From assembly GCA_037318855.1 (NCBI GenBank), contig CP134874.1:682598-746597 (forward strand): a stretch of 64,000 bases of DNA, read 5' to 3'. This document shows positions 9,613 through 18,612 of this stretch, piece by piece. Each line of letters opens with the position of its first letter. Position 1 is the first letter of the stretch. The notes beneath the pieces were generated by a model, which worked only from the letters and a program-made list of their open reading frames with translations, searched no databases and was not told where the DNA came from. The translations under genes were made by a program, and so were the position numbers. The stretch is from Candidatus Sedimenticola sp. (ex Thyasira tokunagai) (GTDB lineage: Bacteria > Pseudomonadota > Gammaproteobacteria > Chromatiales > Chromatiaceae).

Positions 9613-10162
9613 AGCGTCCTCTAACATTGGCGAGTAGTTTTATGCGTACCGGTTGACTAAACCAGACCTGTATTCCTCTTGAGTCGAGTGTGTCCGACTG
9701 GCTGATTATATGGGTGTCAGCATCACTCTCAACATAGTTATCTTTGGGCTGTGCCCGTAAATCACGGGTGGTGATGTGGATCGGCCTCACCCCAGCCGCC
9801 ACTGAACGGTCGATATGTACCTCTCCCTTGAGCAGTATCACCTCACCATCACCTGATATCCACCCTCTCTCAGAGCGAATCCGCCAGGGTGGGCGATCAC
9901 CATCATACACTGTCATTTTTGGTAGTATCAGCTCGGTACTGTTGTCATCCGGGTAGTGCGTCATTCGCTCCGCCGTCAGCCGCCGTGCTGGTTTCCCCTC
10001 GCTATCCATGTCAATGCCGGTAAACCCTTCAATATAGTAGTCGGGGGTGTGGTGAGCGGTTTTTGTCTCCTCCCTATCAGAGGATAAGCTTTGTGAAAGC
10101 CACCAACTGCCGCCCGCCAGTAGCAACAGTATGGCGCCAATAATAAGGTTTCTAGGTTCCAC
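9596..10162 (-). CDS. lptC: LPS export protein LptC
   Basis: A 188-residue LptC: one N-terminal membrane anchor (LIIGAILLLLAGGSWWLSQSL) followed by a periplasmic jellyroll domain that passes LPS from LptB2FG to LptA. The only reasonable start is a GTG at 10162 whose first base is also the end of a MITE-like element (CTAG terminus at 10162-10165), so the ribosome-binding region (GCAGG about seven bases upstream) is provided by the inserted element. The native 5' end may have been altered by that insertion. Neighbours lptA, lptB and kdsC fit the role. Confidence 0.88.
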   Translation of the reverse strand: MEPRNLIIGAILLLLAGGSWWLSQSLSSDREETKTAHHTPDYYIEGFTGIDMDSEGKPARRLTAERMTHYPDDNSTELILPKMTVYDGDRPPWRIRSERGWISGDGEVILLKGEVHIDRSVAAGVRPIHITTRDLRAQPKDNYVESDADTHIISQSDTLDSRGIQVWFSQPVRIKLLANVRGRYEVNP

Positions 10163-10382
10163 TAGGAGCCTGCCCGAGAATAGGAGCCGTAGCGAGGGGA
10201 AGCCATTTTGAGTCCATTGTTTTGATCATTTGAGAGCCAATCAGAAGGTACGGGACCATTTTTCTGCATGACTGCGTTGCACTTTCGCTTATGTACGGCA
10301 GGTACACGACGCTCAGTGCGCCTTGTCCTGCAAAAAAATGACAGCCGGCGATGGATATTCGCATAGTGTCAACAGGCCCTAG
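10162..10382. mobile_element. Chimeric MITE-like element between lptC and kdsC
   Basis: A 221-bp non-coding insertion. The left end (ctaggagcctgcccgagaat) and the next about 35 bases match, in inverted orientation, the right end of the element at 16248-16458. The right end (tagtgtcaacaggccctag) matches the right end of the element at 25853-26123. The middle holds an imperfect palindrome flanked by ccatttttctgca / tgcaaaaaaatg-like arms as in the 25853 element. It therefore looks like a recombinant of two MITE families. No transposase is encoded. Confidence 0.75.
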
Positions 10383-10484
10383 TACCCCTTCAATGTGATA
10401 AACACGGTTTCAGTGAGCTTGTTAGCGTTCATGGAAAGGCGTGCCTCGCGTGCAATGACCGCTCCCTTGTCAATAGACACTGGA
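10383..10484. other. Spacer between MITE and kdsC
   Basis: About 100 bases without a recognisable gene. On the minus strand a 34-codon open frame continues past the kdsC stop and ends at the TAG supplied by the MITE terminus; it has no known homolog I recognise and may be the displaced old upstream region of lptC. Confidence 0.35.
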
Positions 10485-11006
10485 TTACAGGTACTGTTTC
10501 ATTACACCCTCGATTGTGCCCTGGGCTTCCATCAGCAGATCGCACACCTCACGAGCGGCACCGTGACCGCCAGGAAGGGTAGTTTGCCAATGTGCGTGCT
10601 GCTTGGCCCGTTTGTGGGCATCCTGAACTGTAATCGACAAACCTACCCGGGTCATCACCGGCAGGTCGACCACGTCGTCACCGACGTAGGCAATTTGCTC
10701 GTTGCGCAATCCCAGCTTATCCCGCAACTCTTCGAATGCCGGCAGCTTCTGCTGTCTGCCTTGATAGAAGTGCTTTATTCCCAGGTTGTCCATCCGCAGT
10801 GCCACTACACGAGAGGTGCGGGCGGTGATAATGGCCACCTCGACGCCACTCTTCTGTAGCATTTTCATGCCTAGCCCATCTTTGGCATTGAACGCTTTAT
10901 ACTCCTGGCCGTCATCCCCAAAATAGAGACTTCCATCGGTCAGCACTCCATCAACATCAAAAATCACAAGGCGTACCTGAGCGGCCCGCTCCATTATATC
11001 TTGCAT
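10485..11006 (-). CDS. kdsC: 3-deoxy-D-manno-octulosonate 8-phosphate phosphatase
   Basis: A 173-residue HAD phosphatase that removes phosphate from Kdo-8-phosphate to give Kdo for LPS. The nucleophile motif DVDGVLTDG (residues 18-26), motif II Thr in IITART, and motif III/IV region VGDDVVDLPVMTRVGLSI (about 112-129) are present. No cap domain, as expected of the tetrameric KdsC family. Between kdsD and lptC, the usual order. Confidence 0.95.
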   Translation of the reverse strand: MQDIMERAAQVRLVIFDVDGVLTDGSLYFGDDGQEYKAFNAKDGLGMKMLQKSGVEVAIITARTSRVVALRMDNLGIKHFYQGRQQKLPAFEELRDKLGLRNEQIAYVGDDVVDLPVMTRVGLSITVQDAHKRAKQHAHWQTTLPGGHGAAREVCDLLMEAQGTIEGVMKQYL

Positions 11007-11038
11007 ACTGCTATCTCTTAATTACACGGTTCACCCAG

Positions 11039-12037
11039 TTATACCACACCTGCTTTCAACAGGTTGTGCATGTTGAGTGCACCGACCAGTCGGCTATTTT
11101 TATCGACCACCAGAAGGGCATTGATTTTGCCCTCTTCCATGATCTGCAGCGCCTCAGCGGCCAGCAAGTTGGCGGTAACGGTCTTGCAGTCCCGGGTCAT
11201 GACGTCGGTGACCCGGCTACTACGGATATCTACCCCCTTGTCCAGAGTGCGGCGCAGATCGCCATCGGTGTATATGCCGGTCAGACAGCCTTGATTATCT
11301 ACGATGGCGGTCATGCCGAGACCTTTATTAGTCATCTCCATCAGGGCATCGGTGAGGCTCGCCGTTTCTGAAACGACCGGTATTCGCTCACCTGACTGCA
11401 TCACGTCACTGATGTGGAGCAGTAGACGGCGTCCCAGGCTGCCGCCGGGGTGGGAGCGTGCAAAGTCCATTTCGGTGAAACCCCGTGACTCCAGCAGTGC
11501 TACGGCCAGGGCGTCTCCCATGGCCAGGGCGGCGGTGGTGCTGGAGGTGGGAGCGAGGTTGAGAGGGCAGGCTTCTTGCTCGACGCTGACGTCGATGTGG
11601 ACATCCGCCTCAGTGGCTAGGTTGGAGTTGGGATTGCCGGTCATGGCGATCAGGGGTGCCCCCAGCCGCTTGATGAGGGGCAGGATGGTGAGTAGCTCTG
11701 ATGTCTCTCCAGAGTTTGAAAGCGCCAGCACCACATCGCCGGCTGTGATCATTCCCAGGTCACCGTGGCTTGCCTCGCCAGGGTGGACAAAGAAGGCGGG
11801 GCTACCGGTGCTGGCCAGTGTGGCGGCAATCTTTCCGCCGATATGACCCGATTTCCCCATGCCAGTGACGACAATGCGCCCTTTACAGCTAAGCATATGA
11901 CCGCAGGCAAGGGCGAAATCACCATTTATCCGTTCAGCCAGCGCTTTTATTGCGGCGGCCTCATTGTTGATTACCGCAAGTCCCAGTGCCTGTAGCTTCT
12001 GCATCTCGTCGGTAGTCAACGCTCTCTTTTTGATCAT
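11039..12037 (-). CDS. kdsD: D-arabinose 5-phosphate isomerase
   Basis: A 332-residue isomerase that makes arabinose-5-phosphate from ribulose-5-phosphate, the first step of Kdo synthesis. The SIS domain spans about 35-185 (GMGKSGHIGGKIAATLASTGSPAFFVHPGEASHGDLGM) and two CBS domains follow (about 210-330), the standard KdsD layout. The start overlaps the exchanger gene stop by four bases. Followed by kdsC, so the two Kdo steps are co-transcribed. Confidence 0.96.
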   Translation of the reverse strand: MIKKRALTTDEMQKLQALGLAVINNEAAAIKALAERINGDFALACGHMLSCKGRIVVTGMGKSGHIGGKIAATLASTGSPAFFVHPGEASHGDLGMITAGDVVLALSNSGETSELLTILPLIKRLGAPLIAMTGNPNSNLATEADVHIDVSVEQEACPLNLAPTSSTTAALAMGDALAVALLESRGFTEMDFARSHPGGSLGRRLLLHISDVMQSGERIPVVSETASLTDALMEMTNKGLGMTAIVDNQGCLTGIYTDGDLRRTLDKGVDIRSSRVTDVMTRDCKTVTANLLAAEALQIMEEGKINALLVVDKNSRLVGALNMHNLLKAGVV

Positions 12038-13059
12038 GTGTGCTGTTCGTATGGAGTGGTCAAAAGGGTGTTGGAGTTGTCTGATGCAACTTCGTTGTTA
12101 CCAAGAAAGAGCACTGCTTGATAACCGATGAAGACCAACACCAGCAGTGCGCCCTCAAAACGATTGATTCGTCCCGGACCTCGAAAACCGTAGGCCATGA
12201 CAAACATTGCAAGGGTCAGGGCGAGCATCACCGGCATGTCCCGGCTGAGTGCCATGGGATCGAAAGCTCCGGGTGCTATCAGGCTGGGAACTGACAGCAC
12301 GGCTAAAAGATTGTACATGTTTGAGCCGATAACGTTGCCGATGGCGATGTCGTGCTCTTTTTTTAGTGCACTGACTATGCTGGCCGCCAGTTCGGGCAGG
12401 CTGGTGCCGAGAGCGACAATGGTGAGGCCAATTACCAGATCACTGATACCCAAAGCGGTGGCAATATTGACTGCCCCCCAGACCAGGATTTTTGAGCTGA
12501 CCAGTAGCAGTGACAGCCCGATAACAAAATAGAGCAGCGCCTTACCCGTGCTCATCTCATCCGGCATCTCAGCTTCAAACTCAGCCTTCAGTGGGTCACC
12601 GTTGTTGCGCTCACGCATGGCTATGTGAACCATGCCAAAGAGGATCGCGACAAGGCCGGTTAACAGGATCATACCGTCGAGCCGGCCCAGCTGGCCGTCG
12701 AGCATCAGGATCAGGGTGGTTAGGCTGACCGCCAACAGAATCGGGTACTCGCGCTTCAGGGTGTTTGAATTGACGTTGAGAGGGACGATGACGGCTGTGA
12801 TGCCGAGAATCAGTCCGATATTGGCGATGTTTGATCCCACCGCATTACCTATGGCGAGACCGGGATTGCCTTGGTATGCCGCCATGGCGGAGACCAGGAT
12901 TTCAGGAGCGGAGGTGCCGAGTCCGACAATGGTCAGCCCGATCACCATGGGGGAGATGCCGAGGTTACGGGCAATGACAGAGGCACCGGTGACAAAGCGT
13001 TCGGCGCCCCAGACTAAGAGCGCGAATCCGGCGATGATAGCAGCAATATCCAGAAGCAT
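12034..13059 (-). CDS. Calcium/sodium antiporter (YrbG family)
   Basis: A 341-residue K+-dependent Na+/Ca2+-exchanger-like inner-membrane protein. Two homologous halves each carry the alpha-repeat: VIGLTIVGLGTSAPEILVSAMAA (about 39-61) and VIGLTIVALGTSLPELAASIVSA (about 208-230), with conserved Glu in each; about ten membrane helices are visible. It precedes kdsD as YrbG does in enterobacteria. Ion specificity is inferred from family. Confidence 0.93.
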   Translation of the reverse strand: MLLDIAAIIAGFALLVWGAERFVTGASVIARNLGISPMVIGLTIVGLGTSAPEILVSAMAAYQGNPGLAIGNAVGSNIANIGLILGITAVIVPLNVNSNTLKREYPILLAVSLTTLILMLDGQLGRLDGMILLTGLVAILFGMVHIAMRERNNGDPLKAEFEAEMPDEMSTGKALLYFVIGLSLLLVSSKILVWGAVNIATALGISDLVIGLTIVALGTSLPELAASIVSALKKEHDIAIGNVIGSNMYNLLAVLSVPSLIAPGAFDPMALSRDMPVMLALTLAMFVMAYGFRGPGRINRFEGALLVLVFIGYQAVLFLGNNEVASDNSNTLLTTPYEQHT

Positions 13060-13188
13060 AAGCGTTACAACAGGGTTACATGGAATATGGTATGGGCAGG
13101 TTGTGCCGGGGATTGTTTCAGAACCCGGTGAGATTGTCCAAAATTAGTCAGTGTTATCTGCCGACTGTTACTCTTTCCTGAAGTCGGC

Positions 13189-13389
13189 CTATTGCCCCTT
13201 TGTACGGGTTGCGCCGCAACGGCTACAGCTGTAGCGGGTAACCAGCTTTCCCTGCTTGAGGTCAAACGGACTGTTTTTTACCTGTTTCCACTTATGGTGT
13301 CCGTTGCGGCACAGGGTGTTGCCTTTGTGCTGCCGGCTGAGACGGGGTTTCTTGAAAGGGAGGATATCCGCCACGGAGTCAGTCAACAA
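13189..13389 (-). CDS. Small zinc-ribbon protein
   Basis: A 66-residue protein with a CxxxxH...CxxC pattern (CRNGHHKW near 27-34 and CSRCGATR near 55-62) consistent with a zinc ribbon. It starts LTDSVADILPFKKPRL. Small proteins of this appearance occur widely in gammaproteobacteria, with no function known to me. Its start overlaps the DUF4426 gene stop by 11 bases, suggesting translational coupling. Confidence 0.7.
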   Translation of the reverse strand: MLTDSVADILPFKKPRLSRQHKGNTLCRNGHHKWKQVKNSPFDLKQGKLVTRYSCSRCGATRTKGQ

Positions 13390-13822
13390 AAAACTGCTGC
13401 TTCAACACCACTCGTGCTGTCTTATCGCTACCTTTGGGCTGTACTTCCAGGGTAAAGGTGAGAGTCTCTGCGTCAACGATGGTAAATTCGCCGATGTAAT
13501 AGATCGCGTCACCTTCGGTAATCTTGCGCAGTTTAACCTGCTGCATGCTGCCGATGAGGTTGGTTACCTGGGCATCGGCATATGCGGTTACCGCTTTGCC
13601 GGTAGTGCCGGGGACCTCACGGATGACGCTGATATTGAGAAGCCCCCTATATTTACTGCGGATGATGCCGTAGCCGGCGGCTATATTCGGTTGCAGTATG
13701 GCCGTGGGGATGGCGTTGTGGTGAATTACGTAGCCGGGAATTCGGGTACTGTTTTCAGCTGTGGCGAGAGTGGAGAGGGCCGGCAGCAAGGTGATAAGTA
13801 TGGCGGTGAGCCACTGTTTCAT
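13379..13822 (-). CDS. DUF4426 periplasmic protein
   Basis: A 147-residue protein with a signal peptide (MKQWLTAILITLLPALSTLATAE) followed by a beta-rich domain of the DUF4426 family (YVIHHNAIPTAILQPNIAAGYGI...). The family is exported and of unknown function; in Pseudomonas it is found between metW and rdgB, near the same yggT-proC-pilT block. It ends FFVD and overlaps the following zinc-ribbon gene. Confidence 0.8.
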   Translation of the reverse strand: MKQWLTAILITLLPALSTLATAENSTRIPGYVIHHNAIPTAILQPNIAAGYGIIRSKYRGLLNISVIREVPGTTGKAVTAYADAQVTNLIGSMQQVKLRKITEGDAIYYIGEFTIVDAETLTFTLEVQPKGSDKTARVVLKQQFFVD

Positions 13823-13865
13823 GATCGTTTACTCCAGATCGGGTGGTATGGCCGCCATTATACAC

Positions 13866-15845
13866 CTAGCCGGATGAGCTGCCCTTAACTAAACGGGGCT
13901 TTGGCTGTTCGTTTTTCGTCAGTAGAACGGTACTGTTAAGGGTGTTGTGTATATTGCGCAGTACGGTGAGCTGCTTGGCAATGGCGTTGTACTGTCTCTG
14001 AATTTCATCCACCCGTTTTTCCAGGGTGTCCCGTGAGCTGCTCACCTTTTTAAGGTCCTGCAGCCGATGCTCCATCTGATCCTTGTGATCTCTGATCTGA
14101 AAGACCAGAGGCTCCAGTGCGGTTTTCAGCCAGGAGTCGACCTCTTGGTGTGCCTGGAAAAAGATATCTCTGGCCCTGCTCACAATGGCGACAAAGAAGC
14201 GTTTCACCACATAATGCTTCTCGGTCATCGTAGTGATCGGGCTTTTACGGAAAATCTCCGCTTCCTGGTGAAGTAGCTCCAGTTCTACCCTATAACGCAT
14301 GATGGAGAACATCTTCGGTTGCACCACTGAGAAGTTGTGGTCATTCTGGAAGCGCCGGTAGATACTGCGTATCAGTTTACGTGCCTGTTCACTCTGCTCC
14401 ACCACTGTCTGCATATCGTTGCGCATATGATCGAACAGATGCTGCATGTTCATTTTCAGGCCTGCAGTGGTCCAGTTGTCTTTCATCGATGCGTGGCTTT
14501 TGCCGATAGATTGTTCCAGGCGTTGCAGGTCAAGGGCGCCACGAAGCGCTTTTGCCTGCTCTTTTAGCACCTTTCTACTGGCCTGGAAGTTATTCACATT
14601 GCGGATGTAGGCGGCCTGTTCTTCACGGGTCTTTACCATCATGTGATCTATCACTTCCTGACTCTTGCCGCTGAGATCACGTAGCTCGTTCAGTTGCTCC
14701 TTGATACCGCGCAGCTTGTTGGTGACTACACCGCGGGTGTTGTCGACCATGTTGCTGATTTCCGCTGTAACGGTCTCCTGGATGATCTCCTGGCGAGAGT
14801 TGAGCACATCGTTGGATACGTAGTGCTCCAGCCTGAGTAGTTCACTGCGCTGCAGTAGCTTGTCATCACCCTTAATTTTACCAAGAAGTCCCTTTTGCGC
14901 AGATACCGGGAAGATGGCGTTGGGAGATACGCCGAGGATGTTTGAGGTCTCTTTGCACTGTTTACGCACCGCCTGATTGATCGATGACTCATCCCGCAAC
15001 TCATCCCACAGGGTATCCACTTTGTTCAGTACCACTACCAAACCCCGTTTGCGACTGGTGTGGAAGCCCTTGATGTGGTTTTGCCACAGCTCCAGGTCGG
15101 TACGAGTGACACCGGCATCTGCCGCCAGGACGAAGAGAACGCCCTGGGCGGAAGGCAGCATGTTGAGGGTCAGTTCCGGTTCGCTGCCCAAGGCGTTGAG
15201 TCCCGGTGTGTCGAGAATCACCAGCCCCTCTTTCAGTAGCACATGTGGGAAGCTGATGAGTGCGTGACGCCACTTCGGTATCTCTACAGTAGCGGGTGGG
15301 GAGCTTCTGTGGGGATGTTGGTTGGGATCATACATGCCCAGCCGCACCGCCTCCTTGAGACTTACTGTGCGGGTTTGAATCACCTCCTGAAGGCAGCTTT
15401 CGACTTGGTCGGCGGAGTCAAGATTAAGGGGATAGGTTACCCAGTGGGCCGGTTTTTTCTTTAGTTCCCGAATGCCTGCTTCCTGTAGCCGGGTCTCAAT
15501 GGGAAGCAGTCTGACATAGGCCTGATCGGCCTGTCGGTCGTAAAAAAGCTCCGTTGGACACATGGTAGTGCGGCCGGCGCTGGATGGTAGGAGTCTCCGG
15601 CCGTAATCAGCGAAAAAAATGGCGTTGATCAGCTCGGTTTTTCCACGCGAGAACTCCGCTACGAAAGCGATAGTGAGACGGTCACTGTGGAGGCTCGACA
15701 GACACTCGGTTATACGTTTATCAGTCACAGCGCTGGCAAGCTTGAATTTTTTCAGCCAGGCACGGTAATCATCAACGGTGCGTATGATATTGGCTTTCCA
15801 TTGCTCGTAGCCCCGGAGCTGGTCTTCAAGCGCTGTCTGGTTCAC
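13866..15845 (-). CDS. Bacterial dynamin-like GTPase
   Basis: A 659-residue large GTPase. G1 P-loop EFSRGKTELIN (about 63-73), a Thr-rich switch I region (SSAGRTTMCPTELF), G3 DTPGLNALG (about 212-220) and G4 NKVD (about 273-276) are intact. Long helical regions follow (about 360-480 and 600-640) that could form the stalk/middle domain; a strongly hydrophobic paddle is not obvious. Bacterial dynamins remodel or survey membranes; the role here is unknown. It sits between DUF4426 and DUF167 genes in the pilT/proC neighbourhood, which is not its usual place in Pseudomonas. Confidence 0.85.
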   Translation of the reverse strand: MNQTALEDQLRGYEQWKANIIRTVDDYRAWLKKFKLASAVTDKRITECLSSLHSDRLTIAFVAEFSRGKTELINAIFFADYGRRLLPSSAGRTTMCPTELFYDRQADQAYVRLLPIETRLQEAGIRELKKKPAHWVTYPLNLDSADQVESCLQEVIQTRTVSLKEAVRLGMYDPNQHPHRSSPPATVEIPKWRHALISFPHVLLKEGLVILDTPGLNALGSEPELTLNMLPSAQGVLFVLAADAGVTRTDLELWQNHIKGFHTSRKRGLVVVLNKVDTLWDELRDESSINQAVRKQCKETSNILGVSPNAIFPVSAQKGLLGKIKGDDKLLQRSELLRLEHYVSNDVLNSRQEIIQETVTAEISNMVDNTRGVVTNKLRGIKEQLNELRDLSGKSQEVIDHMMVKTREEQAAYIRNVNNFQASRKVLKEQAKALRGALDLQRLEQSIGKSHASMKDNWTTAGLKMNMQHLFDHMRNDMQTVVEQSEQARKLIRSIYRRFQNDHNFSVVQPKMFSIMRYRVELELLHQEAEIFRKSPITTMTEKHYVVKRFFVAIVSRARDIFFQAHQEVDSWLKTALEPLVFQIRDHKDQMEHRLQDLKKVSSSRDTLEKRVDEIQRQYNAIAKQLTVLRNIHNTLNSTVLLTKNEQPKPRLVKGSSSG

Positions 15846-15934
15846 GGCGAGATCCTTTTTTCTGCTCTTTTAGAGAATTAACGTCGTAACTGGACGGAGT
15901 ATAGACAAAACATTCTCTACTGTCTTGTAATGGT

Positions 15935-16237
15935 TCACAAATCCGTGTTGTTTTCCCGGTCTATCGCTATCGGTAACCGCTGCGGCGAGTGGATGCGAAA
16001 GCATTTGTTTCTGTTGCTTCCACCGTTTAGAAGGGTAACATCGGCACGTCCAACGCCAAAGCTCTTGGCCAGAAAGCGGACAAGGTGGGCATTTGCTTTT
16101 CCATCAACCGGTGGGGCGGTAATGCGTACTTTATACTGATCACCATGGGGGGCGACCAGCTGATCCTTGCCAGCCCGGGGTTGTACTCGGAGCTGTAGCA
16201 GCAGGTCCGTACCCTCCCATCGATACCAGCCGGGCAT
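15935..16237 (-). CDS. DUF167 (YggU) family protein
   Basis: A 100-residue DUF167 protein. The family core LRVQPRAGKDQLV...YKVRITAPPVDGKANAHLVRFLAKSFGV is clear (about 16-68). Function unknown. In most gammaproteobacteria it directly follows yggT; here a 211-bp MITE-like element (16248-16458) separates the two genes. Confidence 0.9.
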   Translation of the reverse strand: MPGWYRWEGTDLLLQLRVQPRAGKDQLVAPHGDQYKVRITAPPVDGKANAHLVRFLAKSFGVGRADVTLLNGGSNRNKCFRIHSPQRLPIAIDRENNTDL

Positions 16238-16247
16238 TAGAGGGTCT

Positions 16248-16458
16248 CCAGGAGCCTGTCCGAGAATAGAAAACCTACTGCGAAAAAGTCCTTTTGGCCC
16301 ATTTTTCCGCTCATTTTCATTGAATTAAGAGCGACTATTCCATCCCTTGGGTCCGTAAACGCTACGTCCATGTAGCACTGCTCGCTTCAAATGACCAAAA
16401 AAATGGGCTCAAAATGACTTTCCCTCGCTACGGCTCCTATTCTCGGGCAGTCTCCTAG
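16248..16458. mobile_element. MITE-like element between yggT and DUF167 gene
   Basis: A 211-bp non-coding element with imperfect terminal inverted repeats: ccaggagcctgtccgagaat on the left and, reading inward on the other strand, ctaggagactgcccgagaat on the right. Inside is a second inverted pair (cccatttttccgctc / aaaaaaatgggctc). No coding potential. The same terminal sequence forms the left end of the element at 10162. Confidence 0.85.
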
Positions 16459-16469
16459 GCGAGTCATGA

Positions 16470-17036
16470 TCAGAGACCGGTGGGAGAGAGTAGGGGTATC
16501 AACAACATTTTCAGCAGCACCAAGCCGATCATTACCACCATGGGAGAGAGGTCGAGTCCACCAATAGGGGGAATCATCCTGCGTGCCGGTCGCAGCAGGG
16601 GATCGGTAATACTGTATATCAGGCCGATTGCAGGGTTGTAGCCGCCGGGACTGACCCAGCTGAGAATGACCTGGATGAAGATGGCGAAGAGAAAGAGGTT
16701 GATGCTCAGCTCCACCAGTGCCGGGATGCTGTGGATAAGAGCGGCCGCTATCTGCAGACCGTAACCCTTTAGCAACAGGATCAATACCAGCTCAACCGTT
16801 TTCAACAGCCACATCAGTATCAACGAAGCGGTATCTACGCCGCCGATGCTGGGAATTACCCGCCGCATCGGTACCAGTATCGGGGAGGTGACCTTGACTA
16901 CGAACTGTGAGATCGGATTATAAAAATCGGCTCGTACCCGCTGCAGCACAAAGCGCAGTAGCACCACCAGGGTATAGGCGCCGAACATCACCTCAATAAG
17001 AAAAATCAAGGGGGCCGTGGCGTAGCTGCTGTCCAT
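16470..17036 (-). CDS. YggT family membrane protein
   Basis: A 188-residue protein with two YggT repeats, each with a pair of helices and the motif PILVPMRRVIPSIGGVDTASLILM (about 51-74) or PLLRPARRMIPPIGGLDLSPMVVM (about 145-168). YggT proteins are linked to osmotic-shock tolerance and to cell-division/chloroplast-nucleoid relatives; the mechanism is unknown. The start overlaps the proC stop with GAGGAG upstream. Confidence 0.92.
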   Translation of the reverse strand: MDSSYATAPLIFLIEVMFGAYTLVVLLRFVLQRVRADFYNPISQFVVKVTSPILVPMRRVIPSIGGVDTASLILMWLLKTVELVLILLLKGYGLQIAAALIHSIPALVELSINLFLFAIFIQVILSWVSPGGYNPAIGLIYSITDPLLRPARRMIPPIGGLDLSPMVVMIGLVLLKMLLIPLLSPTGL

Positions 17037-17863
17037 TATTTCTCCTCCAGCATCCGGGAAAGTTCAATTGAGCGCTCCCGTGCGCCCTGCAGTGCATTAC
17101 CGAACAGCTCTCGCAGCGATCCCTCCTCAAGGATGGAGAGGGCTCGTTCGGTGGTTCCACCGGGGGAGGTAACCTGTTGCCTCAGAATTGCCGGACCATC
17201 GTTGCTCTCGATTGCCATGCGGGCGGCACCGAGAGCCGTCTGCAGGGTCAATAGGCGGGTTGCCTCAGCCGGTAGTCCCATCGCTTTTCCAGCCTCCTCC
17301 ATTGCTTCCATAACCAGGAAAAAGTAGGCGGGTCCGCTGCCTGAAAGCGCCGTTACTGCATCCATCTTCTCCTCACTGTCTACCCAGCAGGTGAGGCCGA
17401 CGGCACGCAGTATCGATTCCGCCAGATTCTTCTGCTCACCGGTGACGCCGGGGGCGGCATGGAGTACCGTGGCCCCAGCCTGCAGCATCGCCGGGGTATT
17501 GGGCATAGTACGGACCAATGCCACTCCTCCACCGAGCCAGAGGTCGAGCTCTTTTTCACGTACTCCTGCCGCTATTGAAACAACCAGGGGGCGGCTGGTC
17601 TGGGCCGCTTTTGCGAGGCCCTGGGCCACCTCTTTCATCATCTGTGGCTTTACCGCCAATACCACTATGTCCGCTCTGCTGACGGCGTCATTATTGCTTG
17701 GGGCGGCAACGATACCGAAACGGGCGGCGAGTCCGGCCAGCTTCTCTCCATCCGGGTCGCTGGCAATAATTCGCTTCGCTTTGTAGCCGTCGGCTATAAG
17801 TCCCCCAATCAGGCTGGCGGACATATTGCCGCCACCTATGAAGGCGATGGTTTTGCTGGACAT
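17036..17863 (-). CDS. proC: Pyrroline-5-carboxylate reductase
   Basis: Catalyses the last step of proline synthesis, reducing pyrroline-5-carboxylate with NAD(P)H. The Rossmann motif AFIGGGNMSASLIGGL is at the N-terminus and the C-terminal dimerisation/active region LSGSGPAYFFLVMEAMEEAGKAMGLP and TSPGGTTERALSILE is intact; about 275 residues, the family norm. A TTG at 17893 would extend the frame by 10 residues and overlap yggS, but the ATG at 17863 gives the usual start MSSKTIAFIG. Confidence 0.93.
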   Translation of the reverse strand: MSSKTIAFIGGGNMSASLIGGLIADGYKAKRIIASDPDGEKLAGLAARFGIVAAPSNNDAVSRADIVVLAVKPQMMKEVAQGLAKAAQTSRPLVVSIAAGVREKELDLWLGGGVALVRTMPNTPAMLQAGATVLHAAPGVTGEQKNLAESILRAVGLTCWVDSEEKMDAVTALSGSGPAYFFLVMEAMEEAGKAMGLPAEATRLLTLQTALGAARMAIESNDGPAILRQQVTSPGGTTERALSILEEGSLRELFGNALQGARERSIELSRMLEEK

Positions 17864-17889
17864 GTCGGGAATTCTAGCGGTGTTGTGGT

Positions 17890-18612
17890 TCAAGGTTTTT
17901 CTACCTCATGGTTGCTGTTTTGCAGTGGTGTGCGTGGGCCGAAGATGTCGGTGCCTACCCTGATGATAGTTGCACCCTCAGCAATTGCCGCTTCCAGATC
18001 TGATGACATGCCCATAGAGAGGGTCTCCAGGGGTGAGTCTGAAGTTGCCAGCCTATCACGCATCTGGCGCAGTGCTCTGAATGGGCGTCGTTGCAGGTCG
18101 CCTCCCTCACTGGGTGCCGGAAGTGCCATCAGGCCGCGCAATCGCAGTCTGGGCAATGTATCGATTTTGGCAACCAACTCCGCCGCCTCGGCTTCCGAGG
18201 TGCCGGCTTTGCTCTCTTCAGCATCAATGTTGATCTGCAGGCAGACATTTAGTGGTGCTAAACCAGCGGGTCGCTGGTCATTTAAGCGTTGGGCATGTTT
18301 GAGAGTGCCTAAGCTGTGAACCCAGTCAAAGTTTTCGGCAATCGCACGGGTTTTATTACTCTGTATCCTGCCAATAAAGTGCCATTCGATGCCTTTCCCT
18401 GATAGCTGTTCGATCTTCTCCAGTGCTTCCTGAAGGTAGCTCTCGCCAAAACAGAGCTGTCCTGTGGCATAAGCCTCCAGTATATCCTCAGCTGGTCGGG
18501 TTTTACTGACGGCCAGGAGCTGTATCGAGTTCGTTATTCGTGAATAGTGCGCAGCGGCCTCTGCAATGCGCTTTTTTACCTGTTGAAGGCGTTCGTGGAT
18601 CGGATTATTCAT
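17890..18612 (-). CDS. PLP homeostasis protein (YggS/PROSC family)
   Basis: A 240-residue single-domain alanine-racemase-fold protein that binds pyridoxal phosphate through the lysine in LLAVSKTRPAEDI (about 32-44). Conserved GESYLQEALEK, WHFIGRIQSNKTRAI and SMGMSSDLEAAIAEGATIIRVGTDIFG segments are seen. Acts in PLP and amino-acid homeostasis. First gene of the yggS-proC-yggT run, divergent from pilT. Confidence 0.95.
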   Translation of the reverse strand: MNNPIHERLQQVKKRIAEAAAHYSRITNSIQLLAVSKTRPAEDILEAYATGQLCFGESYLQEALEKIEQLSGKGIEWHFIGRIQSNKTRAIAENFDWVHSLGTLKHAQRLNDQRPAGLAPLNVCLQINIDAEESKAGTSEAEAAELVAKIDTLPRLRLRGLMALPAPSEGGDLQRRPFRALRQMRDRLATSDSPLETLSMGMSSDLEAAIAEGATIIRVGTDIFGPRTPLQNSNHEVEKP

